In this document: piece after piece, positions 44,309 to 53,609 of the stretch | Position numbering within the stretch: position 1 is the stretch's first letter | Layout: each line of letters begins with the position of its first letter | Program-made: the position numbers and the translations under genes | Source of the DNA: Chersky-840 sp963810195 | GTDB taxonomy: Bacteria > Actinomycetota > Acidimicrobiia > Acidimicrobiales > UBA8190 | Reading direction: 5' to 3' | NCBI GenBank assembly: GCA_963810195.1 | Contig: CAWEMO010000001.1 | Location: 124,001-188,000, forward strand | DNA: 64,000 nt | Notes under the pieces: generated by a model | Databases searched by the model: none | What the model was told of the DNA's origin: nothing | The model's input: only the letters and a program-made list of their open reading frames with translations

Positions 44309-44879
44309 GCCACCAGTATCGGCCACGACGGCCGCCCGTGCGTCACCGGTCTTGCCGGTCACCCACCCACGACCACGTACGCGACACACCGCTGTGGTCG
44401 TGGTCGGGCTGGGGATGTCCTGGGGAAGACCCTGAGGGATCCTGGGGAAATTCCGGCCCTGTCTGGGGACAGTCTCACGAATTCTCCGGAGAACATCGGG
44501 ATTTCGCGCCACCCTATTGACCTTCGTCGGGCGCGGGCGCAGAGTGGTCACCAGCCGGACGAACAACGACCCTTCCGGGGCCGGGGAGAGCGCCGCAAGG
44601 CGGGATCACCGGAACAAGGGAGAGCACCGAGCTCGCCGGCGAGGCGGATGGTGAAGTAGCGGAAGGTTCCCTGGGATCGACCGGTACAACGCCCGGACCG
44701 GGGGTCGTCCGACCCATGGAAAGGGCGAGCTGTCAGCCGAGGGCGCGGCCCCGAGGAGTGCGGGCGACTTCGGTCGAACCGGCTACTCGGGGTCCCGCCG
44801 CGTCCGGGCCCAGGTGCGCCGGGCGCCTTCCTCCCCGTGCCCGGCGACTGCTGCGTGCCCCCGGGTTCGCCCCCGACCA
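44309..44879. other. 570-bp region without a supported gene
   Basis: It includes the four phased CTGGGGA sites (44409-44469), a 12-bp palindrome TTCTCCGGAGAA (44482-44493) and a leftward -10 candidate TAGGGT (complement of 44511-44516) that would transcribe these as the bicupin leader. In 44530-44879 I see only a Pro/Arg-rich open frame with no coding signature. Confidence 0.5.
44409..44469. repeat. Phased CTGGGGA element, four sites
   Basis: CTGGGGA starts at 44409, 44420, 44442 and 44463, spacings 11, 22 and 21 bp, all on the plus strand, about 100-160 bp upstream of the leftward bicupin gene. Confidence 0.7.
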
Positions 44880-44911
44880 CGGTCAACGGATCCTCAAGTC
44901 AACGGATCCTG
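44880..44911. repeat. 16-bp tandem repeat at the acylphosphatase stop
   Basis: GTCAACGGATCCTCAA and GTCAACGGATCCTGAA in direct tandem. The stop (complement of 44899-44901) is in the second copy. Confidence 0.85.
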
Positions 44912-45192
44912 AAGGTGGTCTCACCCTGGACCGGCTCGTCACGCACCTCGATGCGGTCTACGCGGGCCCAGGCCGGCCCCTCCCCGCACCATGCCACGAG
45001 GGCCTCCACCGCCGGGAGTGCGCCTTCGAAGACAGCTTCGACGTCCCCGCGCTCGGTGTTGCGCACCCACCCGCCGAGGCCCGCCGCGGTGGCCCTGCGC
45101 AGGCACGACGCCCGGAAGCCCACTGCCTGGACGTGCCCGTGGACGACGACGTGCCGGCGGGCGGTGGCCGGGCCCTTGTCTCCCGGTGTCAC
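44899..45192 (-). CDS. acyP: Acylphosphatase
   Basis: 97 residues, standard size. VHGHVQAVGFRASCLRRATA holds the phosphate loop and catalytic Arg, and GLGGWVRNTERGDVEAVFEG holds the catalytic Asn. It hydrolyses acyl phosphates such as carbamoyl or acetyl phosphate. GTG start at 45192 overlaps the CDF transporter stop (GTGA), so it depends on translation of that gene. The stop lies in a 16-bp tandem repeat. Confidence 0.92.
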   Translation of the reverse strand: MTPGDKGPATARRHVVVHGHVQAVGFRASCLRRATAAGLGGWVRNTERGDVEAVFEGALPAVEALVAWCGEGPAWARVDRIEVRDEPVQGETTFRIR

Positions 45193-46115
45193 CTCGAGGA
45201 GGCGCCCCGCGCTTCTCCGACGCTGTCCATCAGACAGGGGTCCACCTCTCCGTCGATGCAGCGCTCACATTCGAGCTCGAGGGTGCTGTGCGCGATCGTG
45301 AAGGGGGCACCGATGACGGATTTCACGTGGTCACCCACCAGCTGGGCCTGCTCGAGGGTCGGGTGCCCCGACAGCACCACGTGGGCGGACAGGGCGCGCA
45401 CGTCGCTCGACAGGCTCCAGACGTGGAGATCGTGCACCTCGGCGACGCCGGGGACCCGGCCCATGACCGCGGTGAGCTCGGCCAGGTCGACGTCGGCGGG
45501 TGAGGACTCCAACAGCACGTCGACGCTCGCCCGCAGGAGACGGTAGGCCTCGACCAGGATGATGACGGCCACGACGAGAGACGCGAGGGGGTCGGCCCAC
45601 TCGAGCGCATGGTCGGCGACGAGGATCACGCCCGCACCCAGGACGGCGAGCGATCCCAGCGAGTCGCCGGTCATGTGCAGGGCTGCCGACCGCATGTTGA
45701 GGTCGCCGCTTCGCTCGCGCACCATCAGGGCGGCGGTGCCGTTGGTCACGAAGGCCACCGCGGCGACGATCACGACGATGCCCCCGTGGACCGCGTGGGG
45801 ATGGAGGAGGCGGTTCACGCTCTCGGCGACGATGGCGACGGTCACGACCGCGATCACCGCGGTGTTGGCCAGGGCGGCCAGGATCGGCCCGCGGTGGTAG
45901 CCGAAGGAGTGCGACGGGTCGCGCGGTCGGGTGGCCCACCGCACGGCGAGCAGCGACATGGCCAGGCCCGCCACGTCGGTGACGTTGTGCCCGGCGTCCG
46001 ACAGCAGGCCCACCGAGTGGGCCACCAGGCCGCCGGCCAGCTGGGCGCCGGCCAGGGCGACGTTGAGACCCAGGGCGACCACGAGACGTCGGGTGCGGAT
46101 GGTCGCGCGGTCCAA
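45189..46115 (-). CDS. Cation diffusion facilitator (CzcD-like)
   Basis: 308 residues. Six membrane segments; metal site in GLLSDAGHNVTDVAGL (HxxxD, segment II) and ALHMTGDSLGSLAVL (HxxxD, segment V). RDPSHSFGYHRGPILAALAN is the family loop between segments II and III. The C-terminal cytoplasmic domain ends CERCIDGEVDPCLMDSVGEA with Cys that may bind metal. It exports Zn2+ or similar ions by proton exchange. TTG start at 46115 with GAGGAG about 10 nt upstream. Coupled to acylphosphatase. Confidence 0.9.
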   Translation of the reverse strand: MDRATIRTRRLVVALGLNVALAGAQLAGGLVAHSVGLLSDAGHNVTDVAGLAMSLLAVRWATRPRDPSHSFGYHRGPILAALANTAVIAVVTVAIVAESVNRLLHPHAVHGGIVVIVAAVAFVTNGTAALMVRERSGDLNMRSAALHMTGDSLGSLAVLGAGVILVADHALEWADPLASLVVAVIILVEAYRLLRASVDVLLESSPADVDLAELTAVMGRVPGVAEVHDLHVWSLSSDVRALSAHVVLSGHPTLEQAQLVGDHVKSVIGAPFTIAHSTLELECERCIDGEVDPCLMDSVGEARGASSR

Positions 46116-46216
46116 CGGGGTGGCTCCTCGATCGCTGCGGATCCTCCCAGCCTACCGGGGGCCCCTCCCCAACCCCCGGTGCTGCCCACGGGTGTCCGCG
46201 TCGGCCCCTCGACGGC

Positions 46217-47984
46217 TCAACCGAAGGGGCCGAACCAGGCCCGGTCGGCCCGACCGGTGCGGTAGCAGTCGAGCACGTGTTCGAACCATGCCGTGCTGTC
46301 GGTGAGCCCGCCGGGCCGGAAGCGCTCGAGCCAGAGCCGGCGATACTCCTCGATCCGGGACGCGAGCTTGGCCGCCAGGGCCCGCCGGTCCGTGCTCGGC
46401 ACCGACGCCAGGGTCCCGTCGCCGTGCAGACGGAGACCGGCGTCGTCGCAGGCCAGGCGGAGGAGGGCTGCGGTGGCCACGATCTCGTCGATCACGAGCC
46501 GGCCGTCGGGGCGCTGTGGTCGGGCACGGCCGAGCGCGGCCGTCGTCTCGTCGGCCAGTGACTGCACGGCCTGGAGGTCGGCGAGGGTGAGCCCTTCGGT
46601 CATCGCCTTGCCCATCGGCCACTGGGGGAGGAGGAAGGGCAGCGCCAGCGCCGACATGTTCGGGAGCTGCGGTCCCACCATTCGGCAGGTCTGACCGAGC
46701 CCGATCACGGCCTGGCCCGTCTCGTGTGCCGGGTCGTCGTAGCAGTGCACGTCGAGCAGGGTGGCAAGCGCCCCGGGGTCGAGCCCGGCGTGGGCTTCGG
46801 CACACCAACCGAAGGCGGCGGTGGTGACGAAGCCGGGGTCGCTCACGTACGGCTGCTGGTGGTGGCCCATGTCGCCCCAGTCCGTGACCAGGAGCCCGCC
46901 CGCGCCGTGGGCGACGCCGGCCGCGGCCGCCGCTCTCACGTTCCCGATCATGTTGTCCACCCGTCCCGCAAGCGACATCCAGCTCGACGTGCCCGGGCAC
47001 ACCCAGAACGGCACCCCTGCCTGCCCGAGGCGCGCGGCACGTTCGTCGAAGGGATGGTTGTCCTCGTACCCCCACTCGCACACCGTGACCCCGTCGGGGA
47101 GCCGGGCCAGCAGGTCGTCGTGCGCGGCCGGCACGTCGCCCCACACGAGCAGCTCCCGGCCGTCGAGGACCGGCAATTCCCTCGAACGCGCCCAGCCAAT
47201 GCGCCCACTCACCTCGTCGGTCGGAGCTGAGCTCCCACGGCTCGTCCATGCCGACGTGCACCCGAGTGCTCTCGAGCTGGGGGACGAGTTGGGCGAGGAG
47301 GTCGGAGACGAGCGCGAACGCCTCGGGATTGGCCGGGTCCAGCGTGAGCGGCGGACGACGGATGCCCATGACCCAGTCGAAGCCGTCGGGCGCGATGGCA
47401 AGAGGCCGGTACCGGTCGAGCCGCAACCATCGCTCGAAGTGCCCCAACGTGTTCTGGTTGGCTACCAGCTCCACCCCCCGGGACCGGCAGTGGTCGTCGA
47501 GGGCGCGCATGTCGTCGGCGGTGTAGGGGTCGGCGTTGCGCCACACGTCTTCGTGGCCTGCGTAGGCGAAGGTGTGCTCCATGTACAGCTGGAGCTGGTT
47601 GATCTTCCACGATGCCAACCGGTCCACCAGGGCGCGCAGCGATTGCAGGGTCGGGACGCGGTCGCGCGACACGTCCAGCATGACGCCGCGCACCGCGAAG
47701 TCGGGCCAGTCGTCGATCCGGCACGCCGGGAGGCTGCGGTCGCCGGTGCTCTGCGGCGTGTGGGCGGGATGGCGCAACTGGGCCAGCGTGGCGCGCCCGT
47801 GGCGCAAGCCGGCCTCGTCCGCGCCGGACACGCGCACGACGTCCTCGGTCACCTCGAGGTGGTATCCCTGGGCCGGCAGCGTGGCGTCGAGATGCTCGAC
47901 GGGCTCACGGTCGGGCACGCGGCGACCGTCGGGAGCGCCCTGGTAGGAGCGGGGCCGAGGCAGGAGCGTGGGCTCGCGATCCAC
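46217..47984 (-). CDS. GH20-like (beta-N-acetylhexosaminidase-type) protein with an apparent frameshift
   Basis: About 589 residues after correcting one base near 47175-47200. The first frame (GTG 47984) gives the GH20b-like N-domain and barrel: RGVMLDVSRDRVPTLQSL, NQLQLYMEHTFAYAGHEDVW, ANQNTLGHFERWLR and VHVGMDEPWEL with the Asp-Glu pair. The second frame continues ELPVLDGRELLVWGDVPAAH, GVPFWVCPGTSSWMSLAGR and LVTDWGDMGHHQQPY to the stop at 46217. The overlap of coding and the family layout argue for an indel, not two genes. It probably removes N-acetylhexosamine residues. Last gene of the leftward operon from 52129. Confidence 0.78.
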
Positions 47985-48019
47985 GGCGTCGGTCCGGGGT
48001 GCAGGGCCTGTGGTGGGGC

Positions 48020-48949
48020 TCAGAGCGCCGGGTCCCAGGGACCCTCGGGGCGCAGCCCCTGGGCGACCATGAGGGCGAGCTCGTTGCGCACCACCGGGAG
48101 GTCATCCGCGTGGGTGACGCCGATGCAGCGGCCCGGGCCGTCGAGCACATGCACCGCGGCCTCCCCGTCGGGCCGGCCCTTGTGCCGGGCGATCATGTCG
48201 CCCACCACCTCGGGCAGGAGCACTTCGTCGTCGCTGGTGAGGGCGGACGGATCGGCCACGGCACCGTCGGGAGACACCGACGGGTGGGCGTCGAGCACGG
48301 CGGCTTCGAGCACGGGCCAGATCGAGGGCTGGAATCCCCACAGGTTCATCGACACCGGGGTGTCACCGGGAAGCGTTGCCGGCTCCAGGCCGTCACCGAC
48401 GTCGAAGTTCCCGTCGCGACGCCGCGCCACGGCGCGCCGCTCCACGAGGCGCACCAGGTGGCCGTCGGGCCCGACCTCGCAGGTCCCGCGGGTCACCGGG
48501 GCGTCGGCGACGATGGTGTCGCGCAGCTTGTAGGCCACGATGGCGTGCTCGTGGCCGGCGGCGAGGCGGACGGCGAGCAGGGTCATCGCCGGCGTGCCGT
48601 AGACGTCGTCCGCGTTCACCACGGCGAAGGGGCCGTCGCCGACGTGCTTGCGGGCGCACAGCACCGCGTGCGCGGTGCCGAGTGGCACGCGCTGCTCGGT
48701 GAAGGACACGGCCAGCCAGGACGGGAAGCACCGGCCCACGTGGTACCGGATGGCGGGCCCAGTCTGGGGGCCCAGGACCAGGACGACTTCACCGAACCCC
48801 GCCGACACCGCGTCGCCGGCGATGAGGTCGATCACCGCTTCGCCGTGCAGTCCCAAAGGAGCCAACGGCTTGCACCCGCCGTAGCGCTTGGCCATGCCGG
48901 CGGCGAGCACCACCAGGACCGGCCGGTCGTCGGAGCCCCCCGTCGTCAT
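48020..48949 (-). CDS. Sugar nucleotidyltransferase
   Basis: 309 residues. N-terminal NTP-transferase signature VLAAGMAKRYGGCKPLAPLG (about 12-31), then GDGPFAVVNADDVYG with the metal Asp and VSMNLWGFQPSIW. Such proteins join NTPs to sugar phosphates. The ATG overlaps the stop of the KAS III gene (ATGA, 48946-48949), so it is co-translated with a lipid enzyme. It is followed after 35 bp by a hexosaminidase-like gene. An alternative start is ATG 48958. Confidence 0.82.
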   Translation of the reverse strand: MTTGGSDDRPVLVVLAAGMAKRYGGCKPLAPLGLHGEAVIDLIAGDAVSAGFGEVVLVLGPQTGPAIRYHVGRCFPSWLAVSFTEQRVPLGTAHAVLCARKHVGDGPFAVVNADDVYGTPAMTLLAVRLAAGHEHAIVAYKLRDTIVADAPVTRGTCEVGPDGHLVRLVERRAVARRRDGNFDVGDGLEPATLPGDTPVSMNLWGFQPSIWPVLEAAVLDAHPSVSPDGAVADPSALTSDDEVLLPEVVGDMIARHKGRPDGEAAVHVLDGPGRCIGVTHADDLPVVRNELALMVAQGLRPEGPWDPAL

Positions 48950-49872
48950 CCTCCCCATCGTAGGACGGCGCTCGCCCATGTCATCCCGCCTCCGAATCCC
49001 GAGAGGAGGACCAGATTGCCCGGGCGCAGACGACCCGTCTCGAGCGCGTCGGCCAGCGCCAGGGGGATCGATGCCGACGAGGTGTTTCCGTAACGGGCGA
49101 TCGTCACCACACAGCGGTCGTCGGGGATTCCGAGCCGGTGGCTGGCAGCGGTGATGATGCGGGCGTTGGCCTGGTGCGGCACGAAGAGGTCGACGTCCCC
49201 GGGCCCCAGCCCGGCTTTGCCGAGCGCGCTGAGCGACGACTCGACGATCGCGCGCACCGCGTGGCGGAAGATCTCCTTGCCGTTCATGTAGAGGTACCCG
49301 CCATGGTCGCACTTCAGGAGGTGGCGCAGGGATCCGTCGGCACCGAGATCCCAGGCGAGCAGCTCGCCCGGCCCCTCGGTGGCCTCGAGCAGCACTGCCC
49401 CCGCCCCGTCACCCACCAGGACGGCGATGCTGCGATCGTCCCAGTCCGTGATCTGAGACAGGGTCTCGCTGCCGATGACGAGCACGCGTCGGGCGCCCGC
49501 CAGCACCAGGCCGTGCGCGGCGACGAGGGCGTAGACGAACCCCGAGCATGCCGCGTTGACGTCGAAGGCACCGCCACGGACGCCCAGCCCCTCCTGGACC
49601 GTTGCCGACGTCCCCGGCACCAGCGCGTCGGGAGTGGACGTTGCCAGCACGAGCACGTCGACGTCGGCACCGGTGCGCCCCGCCCGTGCCAGCGCCTGGG
49701 CGCCGGCGGCGATGGCCAGCTCCGCCGTGGTGCCCCCGATCCGGCGCTCGCGGATCCCGGTGCGCTCGGTGATCCACTCGTCGCTCGTGTCCAGGCGCGC
49801 CGAGAGGTCCTCGTTGGTGACGACCTTGTCGGGGACGGCGATGCCCCATCCGGTGACGACTGCTCCAGGCAC
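48946..49872 (-). CDS. Beta-ketoacyl-ACP synthase III (FabH-like)
   Basis: 308 residues. Catalytic triad Cys in DVNAACSGFVYALV, His in LFVPHQANARII and Asn in RYGNTSSASIPLALA. It condenses an acyl-CoA with malonyl-ACP to start fatty-acid or related chains. GTG start at 49872, six bp after the thiolase stop. Presence next to a thiolase-like protein, an LLM enzyme and a nucleotidyltransferase suggests a dedicated lipid or glycolipid role rather than housekeeping FabH. Confidence 0.92.
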   Translation of the reverse strand: MPGAVVTGWGIAVPDKVVTNEDLSARLDTSDEWITERTGIRERRIGGTTAELAIAAGAQALARAGRTGADVDVLVLATSTPDALVPGTSATVQEGLGVRGGAFDVNAACSGFVYALVAAHGLVLAGARRVLVIGSETLSQITDWDDRSIAVLVGDGAGAVLLEATEGPGELLAWDLGADGSLRHLLKCDHGGYLYMNGKEIFRHAVRAIVESSLSALGKAGLGPGDVDLFVPHQANARIITAASHRLGIPDDRCVVTIARYGNTSSASIPLALADALETGRLRPGNLVLLSGFGGGMTWASAVLRWGG

Positions 49873-49878
49873 AGGACG

Positions 49879-51048
49879 TCAGTTTCGTTCGAGGACGTGC
49901 ACGGCGACAAGGGCGGTGTCCTTGCCGGACATGATCCCGCCCGTGTTGACGGCCATGGCCAGACGCGGCTCGGGTACCTGCCGGCCCGTGGCCGTGCCCC
50001 GCAGCTGGGCCACGAGCTCGGCGATCTGGCAGATGCCGGTCGCACCGAGCGGGTGCCCGCGGGCGACGAGGCCGCCGCTCGGGTTCACGCACACGCCGCG
50101 CCCACCCACGTCGGTGTCGCCCGCCACCGTGGCGACACCGGCCTCCCCGGCGGGGAAGAACCCCAGGGATTCGAGGGCGTAGAGCTCCTCGGCGCTCGTG
50201 GCGTCGTGCAACTCCACGACGTCGATGTCTTCGGGGCCCACCCCGGCGTCCTTCCACGCCTCGTCGGCCGTCTCGCGCAGTCGATCGTGGTAGTCGAGCT
50301 CCCCGTTGCCCGAGCGCAGCAGACTGGTGCGCACCCGGGGCGCGCCCGGAGCGGTGCCGGCCGAGAGCACCGCCGCCGCCGCTCCGTCGGTGAACGACGA
50401 GCACATCAGCCGGGTCAAGGGAGCGACCACCACCGGCGAGGCGAGGACCTCGTCGACGCTGACCGGGGTCTTGAATTGCGCCAGCGGGTTGCGTGACCCG
50501 CACCGACGGGCCTTGGCCGCCGCCGCCGCGATCTGCAGCGGCGTGGTGCCCCGAGCCTCGATCTGATGACGGACCCAGGTGGCGTTGAGCGCCATGAGCA
50601 CGCTGCCGGCGTCGTTTTCGAGGCTCACACGCAACTCCGCCCGTTCGTCGGACGGCAACCCGTCCTCGATCCCGGCGATTGTCTCTCCCCGCTGGCCGGT
50701 CCACATCTTCTCGACACCCACGACGAGCACCGGTGACTGCCCTGCCTGTGCCGCCAGCACGCCGAGGTGCATGGCCGACGACCCGCCGGCGCAGGAGTTG
50801 TCCACGTTGACGACGCCGGTGGTGCCGAGATCGACGTCCCGCAGCCAGCTCTGGCCGCGTATGCATCCCTGGTCGCAGAGCCGACCGCCCAGGGCGTTGG
50901 CCGAGATGACGAGACCCACGTCTGTCGCCGACAAGCCGGCGTCGGCGAGAGCGGCTCTCACCGCTTGGCTCGCCAGGGCCTCGGGTGTGAGGTCGCGCCG
51001 GTCCATCGGCGTCATCCCAATCCCGACGATGCTCACGTCCTGTCGCAC
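49879..51048 (-). CDS. Thiolase-family (SCP2-type) acetyl-CoA acetyltransferase-like protein
   Basis: 389 residues from GTG 51048 (GGAGGTGAGG upstream). Nucleophile Cys in VVNVDNSCAGGSSAMHLGVL, His in VVELHDATSAEELYALESLG, and GGLVARGHPLGATGICQIAE with the C-terminal His. This is the SCP2-like branch with a single reactive Cys and HD motif. These cleave or form beta-ketoacyl-CoA, or act as lipid-transfer/aldolase partners. Seven bp separate it from the LLM gene. Confidence 0.88.
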   Translation of the reverse strand: MRQDVSIVGIGMTPMDRRDLTPEALASQAVRAALADAGLSATDVGLVISANALGGRLCDQGCIRGQSWLRDVDLGTTGVVNVDNSCAGGSSAMHLGVLAAQAGQSPVLVVGVEKMWTGQRGETIAGIEDGLPSDERAELRVSLENDAGSVLMALNATWVRHQIEARGTTPLQIAAAAAKARRCGSRNPLAQFKTPVSVDEVLASPVVVAPLTRLMCSSFTDGAAAAVLSAGTAPGAPRVRTSLLRSGNGELDYHDRLRETADEAWKDAGVGPEDIDVVELHDATSAEELYALESLGFFPAGEAGVATVAGDTDVGGRGVCVNPSGGLVARGHPLGATGICQIAELVAQLRGTATGRQVPEPRLAMAVNTGGIMSGKDTALVAVHVLERN

Positions 51049-51055
51049 GACGACC

Positions 51056-52129
51056 TCACCTCCGAACCGGGCCTTCGACCTGGATACCCACGGCGGACTC
51101 GACATCGACCAGCCGTTGCGGACCGTGCACCACGACGTGTCGTCGTGCACCGCCGACGTTCGTCACAGGCGGCGCGTCCGGCGCGGCGCGCGGTGATGGG
51201 ACGAGGCCTGCGAACTCACCGGCCAGGTCCTCGAACTGTACCAGCGGGTCGTCGCAGGTCACGAAGACCGCCACGTGTTGCGCCCCCGCCTCGGCGAACC
51301 GTGCCACAACTGCCGCGCACGCCCGGGCGCTCCCGGACACGAGGTGCCGGGTGAACGAGCGCGCCGGGAGTCCGTAGAGCGACGCCATCCACGACAGCCC
51401 GCGCTCTTCGGCACCGACCGCTCCCACCGACACGAAGACCACCGCGGCGCGCGCCACTGTTCCGGGGTCGCGCCCGACCCGCTCGGCCTCCTTGTCGAGG
51501 CGCCCCAGGGCCGCCTGGTACTCGTCGGGCGCCAGGAACAACGGGATCCACCCGTCGCCACGTCGCGCCGCGCGCCGGAGTGCCGCTTCACTGGACCCCC
51601 CGACCCACACCGGGACGGGGTCGGCAGGCGGCAATTGCGAGTAGCGCTGGCCGGGGGAGACCGCCCATGCCCGGCGGAGGGCGTCGATCCCCTCGTCGAG
51701 CCGCCGGCCGCGGGTGGCGAAGGGGACACCGGCCGCGGCGTACTCGCCGGGGTGGGTGCCCGCGCCCACGCCCAGCACCAGGCGACCGCCCGACAGGTGG
51801 GCGAGCGCCGCCGCCTCCTTGGCGACCGACGGTGGGTGGCGCAGTGGCAATTGCAAGACGCAGGTCCCCACGGCGGCGTGGCGTGTGGCGGTGGCGGCGA
51901 CGCCCAGGGCACTGAGCGCCTCGAGCGCAGGCCCGTGCCAGAAGACGTGGTCACATGCCCACAGGGCTCCTGCCCCGCCCATCTCGGCCCGGCGGCACAC
52001 GTCGGCCAGCGCCGCCGCGCTCAGGAGGTCAGGACCATCCTGCGGGAACGTCGGGAGGATGAGGCCGACTCCCCCCGTGGCCGGGGCCGGCACCGGGAAT
52101 GCGGGCGCGGCCGGCGTGTCGGAGGGCAC
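51056..52129 (-). CDS. LLM-class (probably F420-dependent) oxidoreductase
   Basis: 357 residues from GTG 52129. Luciferase-like TIM barrel: GVGLILPTFPQDGPDLLSAA, LWACDHVFWHG, TCVLQLPLRHPPSVAKEAAA, LSGGRLVLGVGAGTHPGEYA and VWVGGSSEAALRRAARRGDG. It uses F420 or FMN to oxidise or reduce an organic substrate. The last 45 residues (from PSPRAAPD) are an unusual tail with VVVHGPQRLVD. First gene of the five-gene leftward operon. Confidence 0.87.
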   Translation of the reverse strand: MPSDTPAAPAFPVPAPATGGVGLILPTFPQDGPDLLSAAALADVCRRAEMGGAGALWACDHVFWHGPALEALSALGVAATATRHAAVGTCVLQLPLRHPPSVAKEAAALAHLSGGRLVLGVGAGTHPGEYAAAGVPFATRGRRLDEGIDALRRAWAVSPGQRYSQLPPADPVPVWVGGSSEAALRRAARRGDGWIPLFLAPDEYQAALGRLDKEAERVGRDPGTVARAAVVFVSVGAVGAEERGLSWMASLYGLPARSFTRHLVSGSARACAAVVARFAEAGAQHVAVFVTCDDPLVQFEDLAGEFAGLVPSPRAAPDAPPVTNVGGARRHVVVHGPQRLVDVESAVGIQVEGPVRR

Positions 52130-52234
52130 GCCGCATCGTATCCGTCGCCATTTGTGACGGTCCGTCAGATCTGCGTCCGGCCCCCGGTACCCACGGGCGG
52201 CACGACACGGGTCGATGCACGGCACAATGGAGAG

Positions 52235-52636
52235 GTGCCCGAACCGAGCGAATCCGGCCCACGACCCTCCGACCCGGGCGAGGTCGGTACGTCCGACGTG
52301 TCCGGGCCCGCCGCGGCCGGGGTGAGCGACGAGGTCCGCGCCCAGCGCGAGGCAGAGCTCCGGTCGCTGATCGAGTTGATGCGTCCCGCCGTCCAGGCCG
52401 ACGGTGGTGACCTCGAGCTCCTGTGGTTCGACGTGGAGACAGGCGTGGTGGAAGTGCAGCTCCAGGGCGCGTGCAGCTCGTGCGCCATCTCGTCGGCGAC
52501 CCTGCAAGGGGGGGTGGACCGCATCCTGCGGGGGCGCCTCGACTGGGTGACCGAGGTCATGGGTGGCGTGGACGAGAGTGCAGACCCCTACGACAGCGCC
52601 GCCATGGGCCGGGGAGCGTACGTCCCGCGGGCGTGA
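52235..52636 (+). CDS. NifU C-terminal domain protein (Fe-S carrier)
   Basis: 133 residues. An acidic, flexible N-terminus of about 40 residues, then the NifU-C domain LRSLIELMRPAVQADGGDLE and VEVQLQGACSSCAISSATLQ with the CxxC that holds a transferable 4Fe-4S or 2Fe-2S cluster at the dimer interface. GTG start at 52235; CACAAT (52223-52228) may be a -10 giving a leaderless message. Divergent from the LLM operon. Confidence 0.9.
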   Translation: MPEPSESGPRPSDPGEVGTSDVSGPAAAGVSDEVRAQREAELRSLIELMRPAVQADGGDLELLWFDVETGVVEVQLQGACSSCAISSATLQGGVDRILRGRLDWVTEVMGGVDESADPYDSAAMGRGAYVPRA

Positions 52637-52802
52637 GACCCACGGGCATGAGCCGGAGCACGGTCCTCCTGACGCGGTGACCGGGGTGTCCCGTAATCCC
52701 GAGGGCCGGCGACCGGTCCCGAGATCCTCGGCACGACGATGATTTTCGTGTGCCTGGTCCGTCCAAGCAGTGGAATGATCCGCGGAACCAGAAGGAGGAG
52801 CC

Positions 52803-53582
52803 ATGCCCACCCGTGACAGCGCCCCGATCGGATCGCCGTGCTGGGCCGATCTGTGGACTTCCGACGTCGAAGGCAGTCGCCGGTTCTACAGCGAGCTCTT
52901 CGGTTGGGAAGCCCAGGAGCCGAGCCCGGAATTCGGCGGCTACTTCATGTTCACCCGCGGTGGGGTGCCGATCGCAGGCGCCATGGGCCCCATGGGCGAC
53001 ATGGCCGCCGAAGACACCTGGAAGATCTACCTGCGGACCGACGACATCGCCAAGACCGTGGAGGCGGCCGAAGCCGAGGGCGCCCAGCTCATCGCGCCGG
53101 TGATGCCCGTTGCCGACCTCGGCACCCAGGCGGTGCTGGTCGACCCCACCGGTGCCCAGGTCGGCGCCTGGCAGCCCGGGACCTTTCCCGGGTTCACCGT
53201 CCTCAACGAGCACGGGGCACCGAGTTGGTTCGAGCTCCACACGCGGGACCACGCCACCGCCGTCGCCTTCTACGGGTCGGTGTTCCGCTTGGACGCCGAT
53301 GCGGTCGGTGACAGTGAGGAGTTCCGTTACACGATCATGCGCAACCCCGGCGGCGGGGACGACCTGGCCGGGATCATGGACGCTTCGAGCTTCCTGCCCG
53401 AGGGCGTGCCCGCTCACTGGTCCGTCTACTGGGAGGTCGACGACCCCGACGTCACCGTGGCCAAGGTCAAGGCCCTCGGCGGCTCGGTCGTGATGGACGC
53501 CGTGGACACCCCCTACGGGCGCATGGCCACCGTCACGGACCCGGCGGGCGCCCAGTTCAAGCTGCGCAGGCCCAATCCGTAG
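52803..53582 (+). CDS. Two-domain VOC protein (CFP30B/Rv0577-like)
   Basis: 259 residues with two VOC modules, about 8-125 and 135-258. GSPCWADLWTSDVEGSRRFY begins module one, APSWFELHTRDHATAVAFYG module two; both end in DPTGAQVGAW or DPAGAQFKLRR-type strands. In mycobacteria the closest known type is the TB27.3/CFP30B antigen, implicated in methylglyoxal handling or cofactor binding; the role here is not shown. GAAGGAGGAGCC is a strong binding site for the ATG at 52803. Confidence 0.88.
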   Translation: MPTRDSAPIGSPCWADLWTSDVEGSRRFYSELFGWEAQEPSPEFGGYFMFTRGGVPIAGAMGPMGDMAAEDTWKIYLRTDDIAKTVEAAEAEGAQLIAPVMPVADLGTQAVLVDPTGAQVGAWQPGTFPGFTVLNEHGAPSWFELHTRDHATAVAFYGSVFRLDADAVGDSEEFRYTIMRNPGGGDDLAGIMDASSFLPEGVPAHWSVYWEVDDPDVTVAKVKALGGSVVMDAVDTPYGRMATVTDPAGAQFKLRRPNP

Positions 53583-53609
53583 CCGTCCAAGCGTCGACCG
53601 GTGACACCC

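Noticed and set aside
44548..44886. 112-codon leftward open frame
   Set aside because: Pro/Gly/Arg/Ser-rich with no domain, binding site or codon pattern like its neighbours; probably a GC-rich chance frame.
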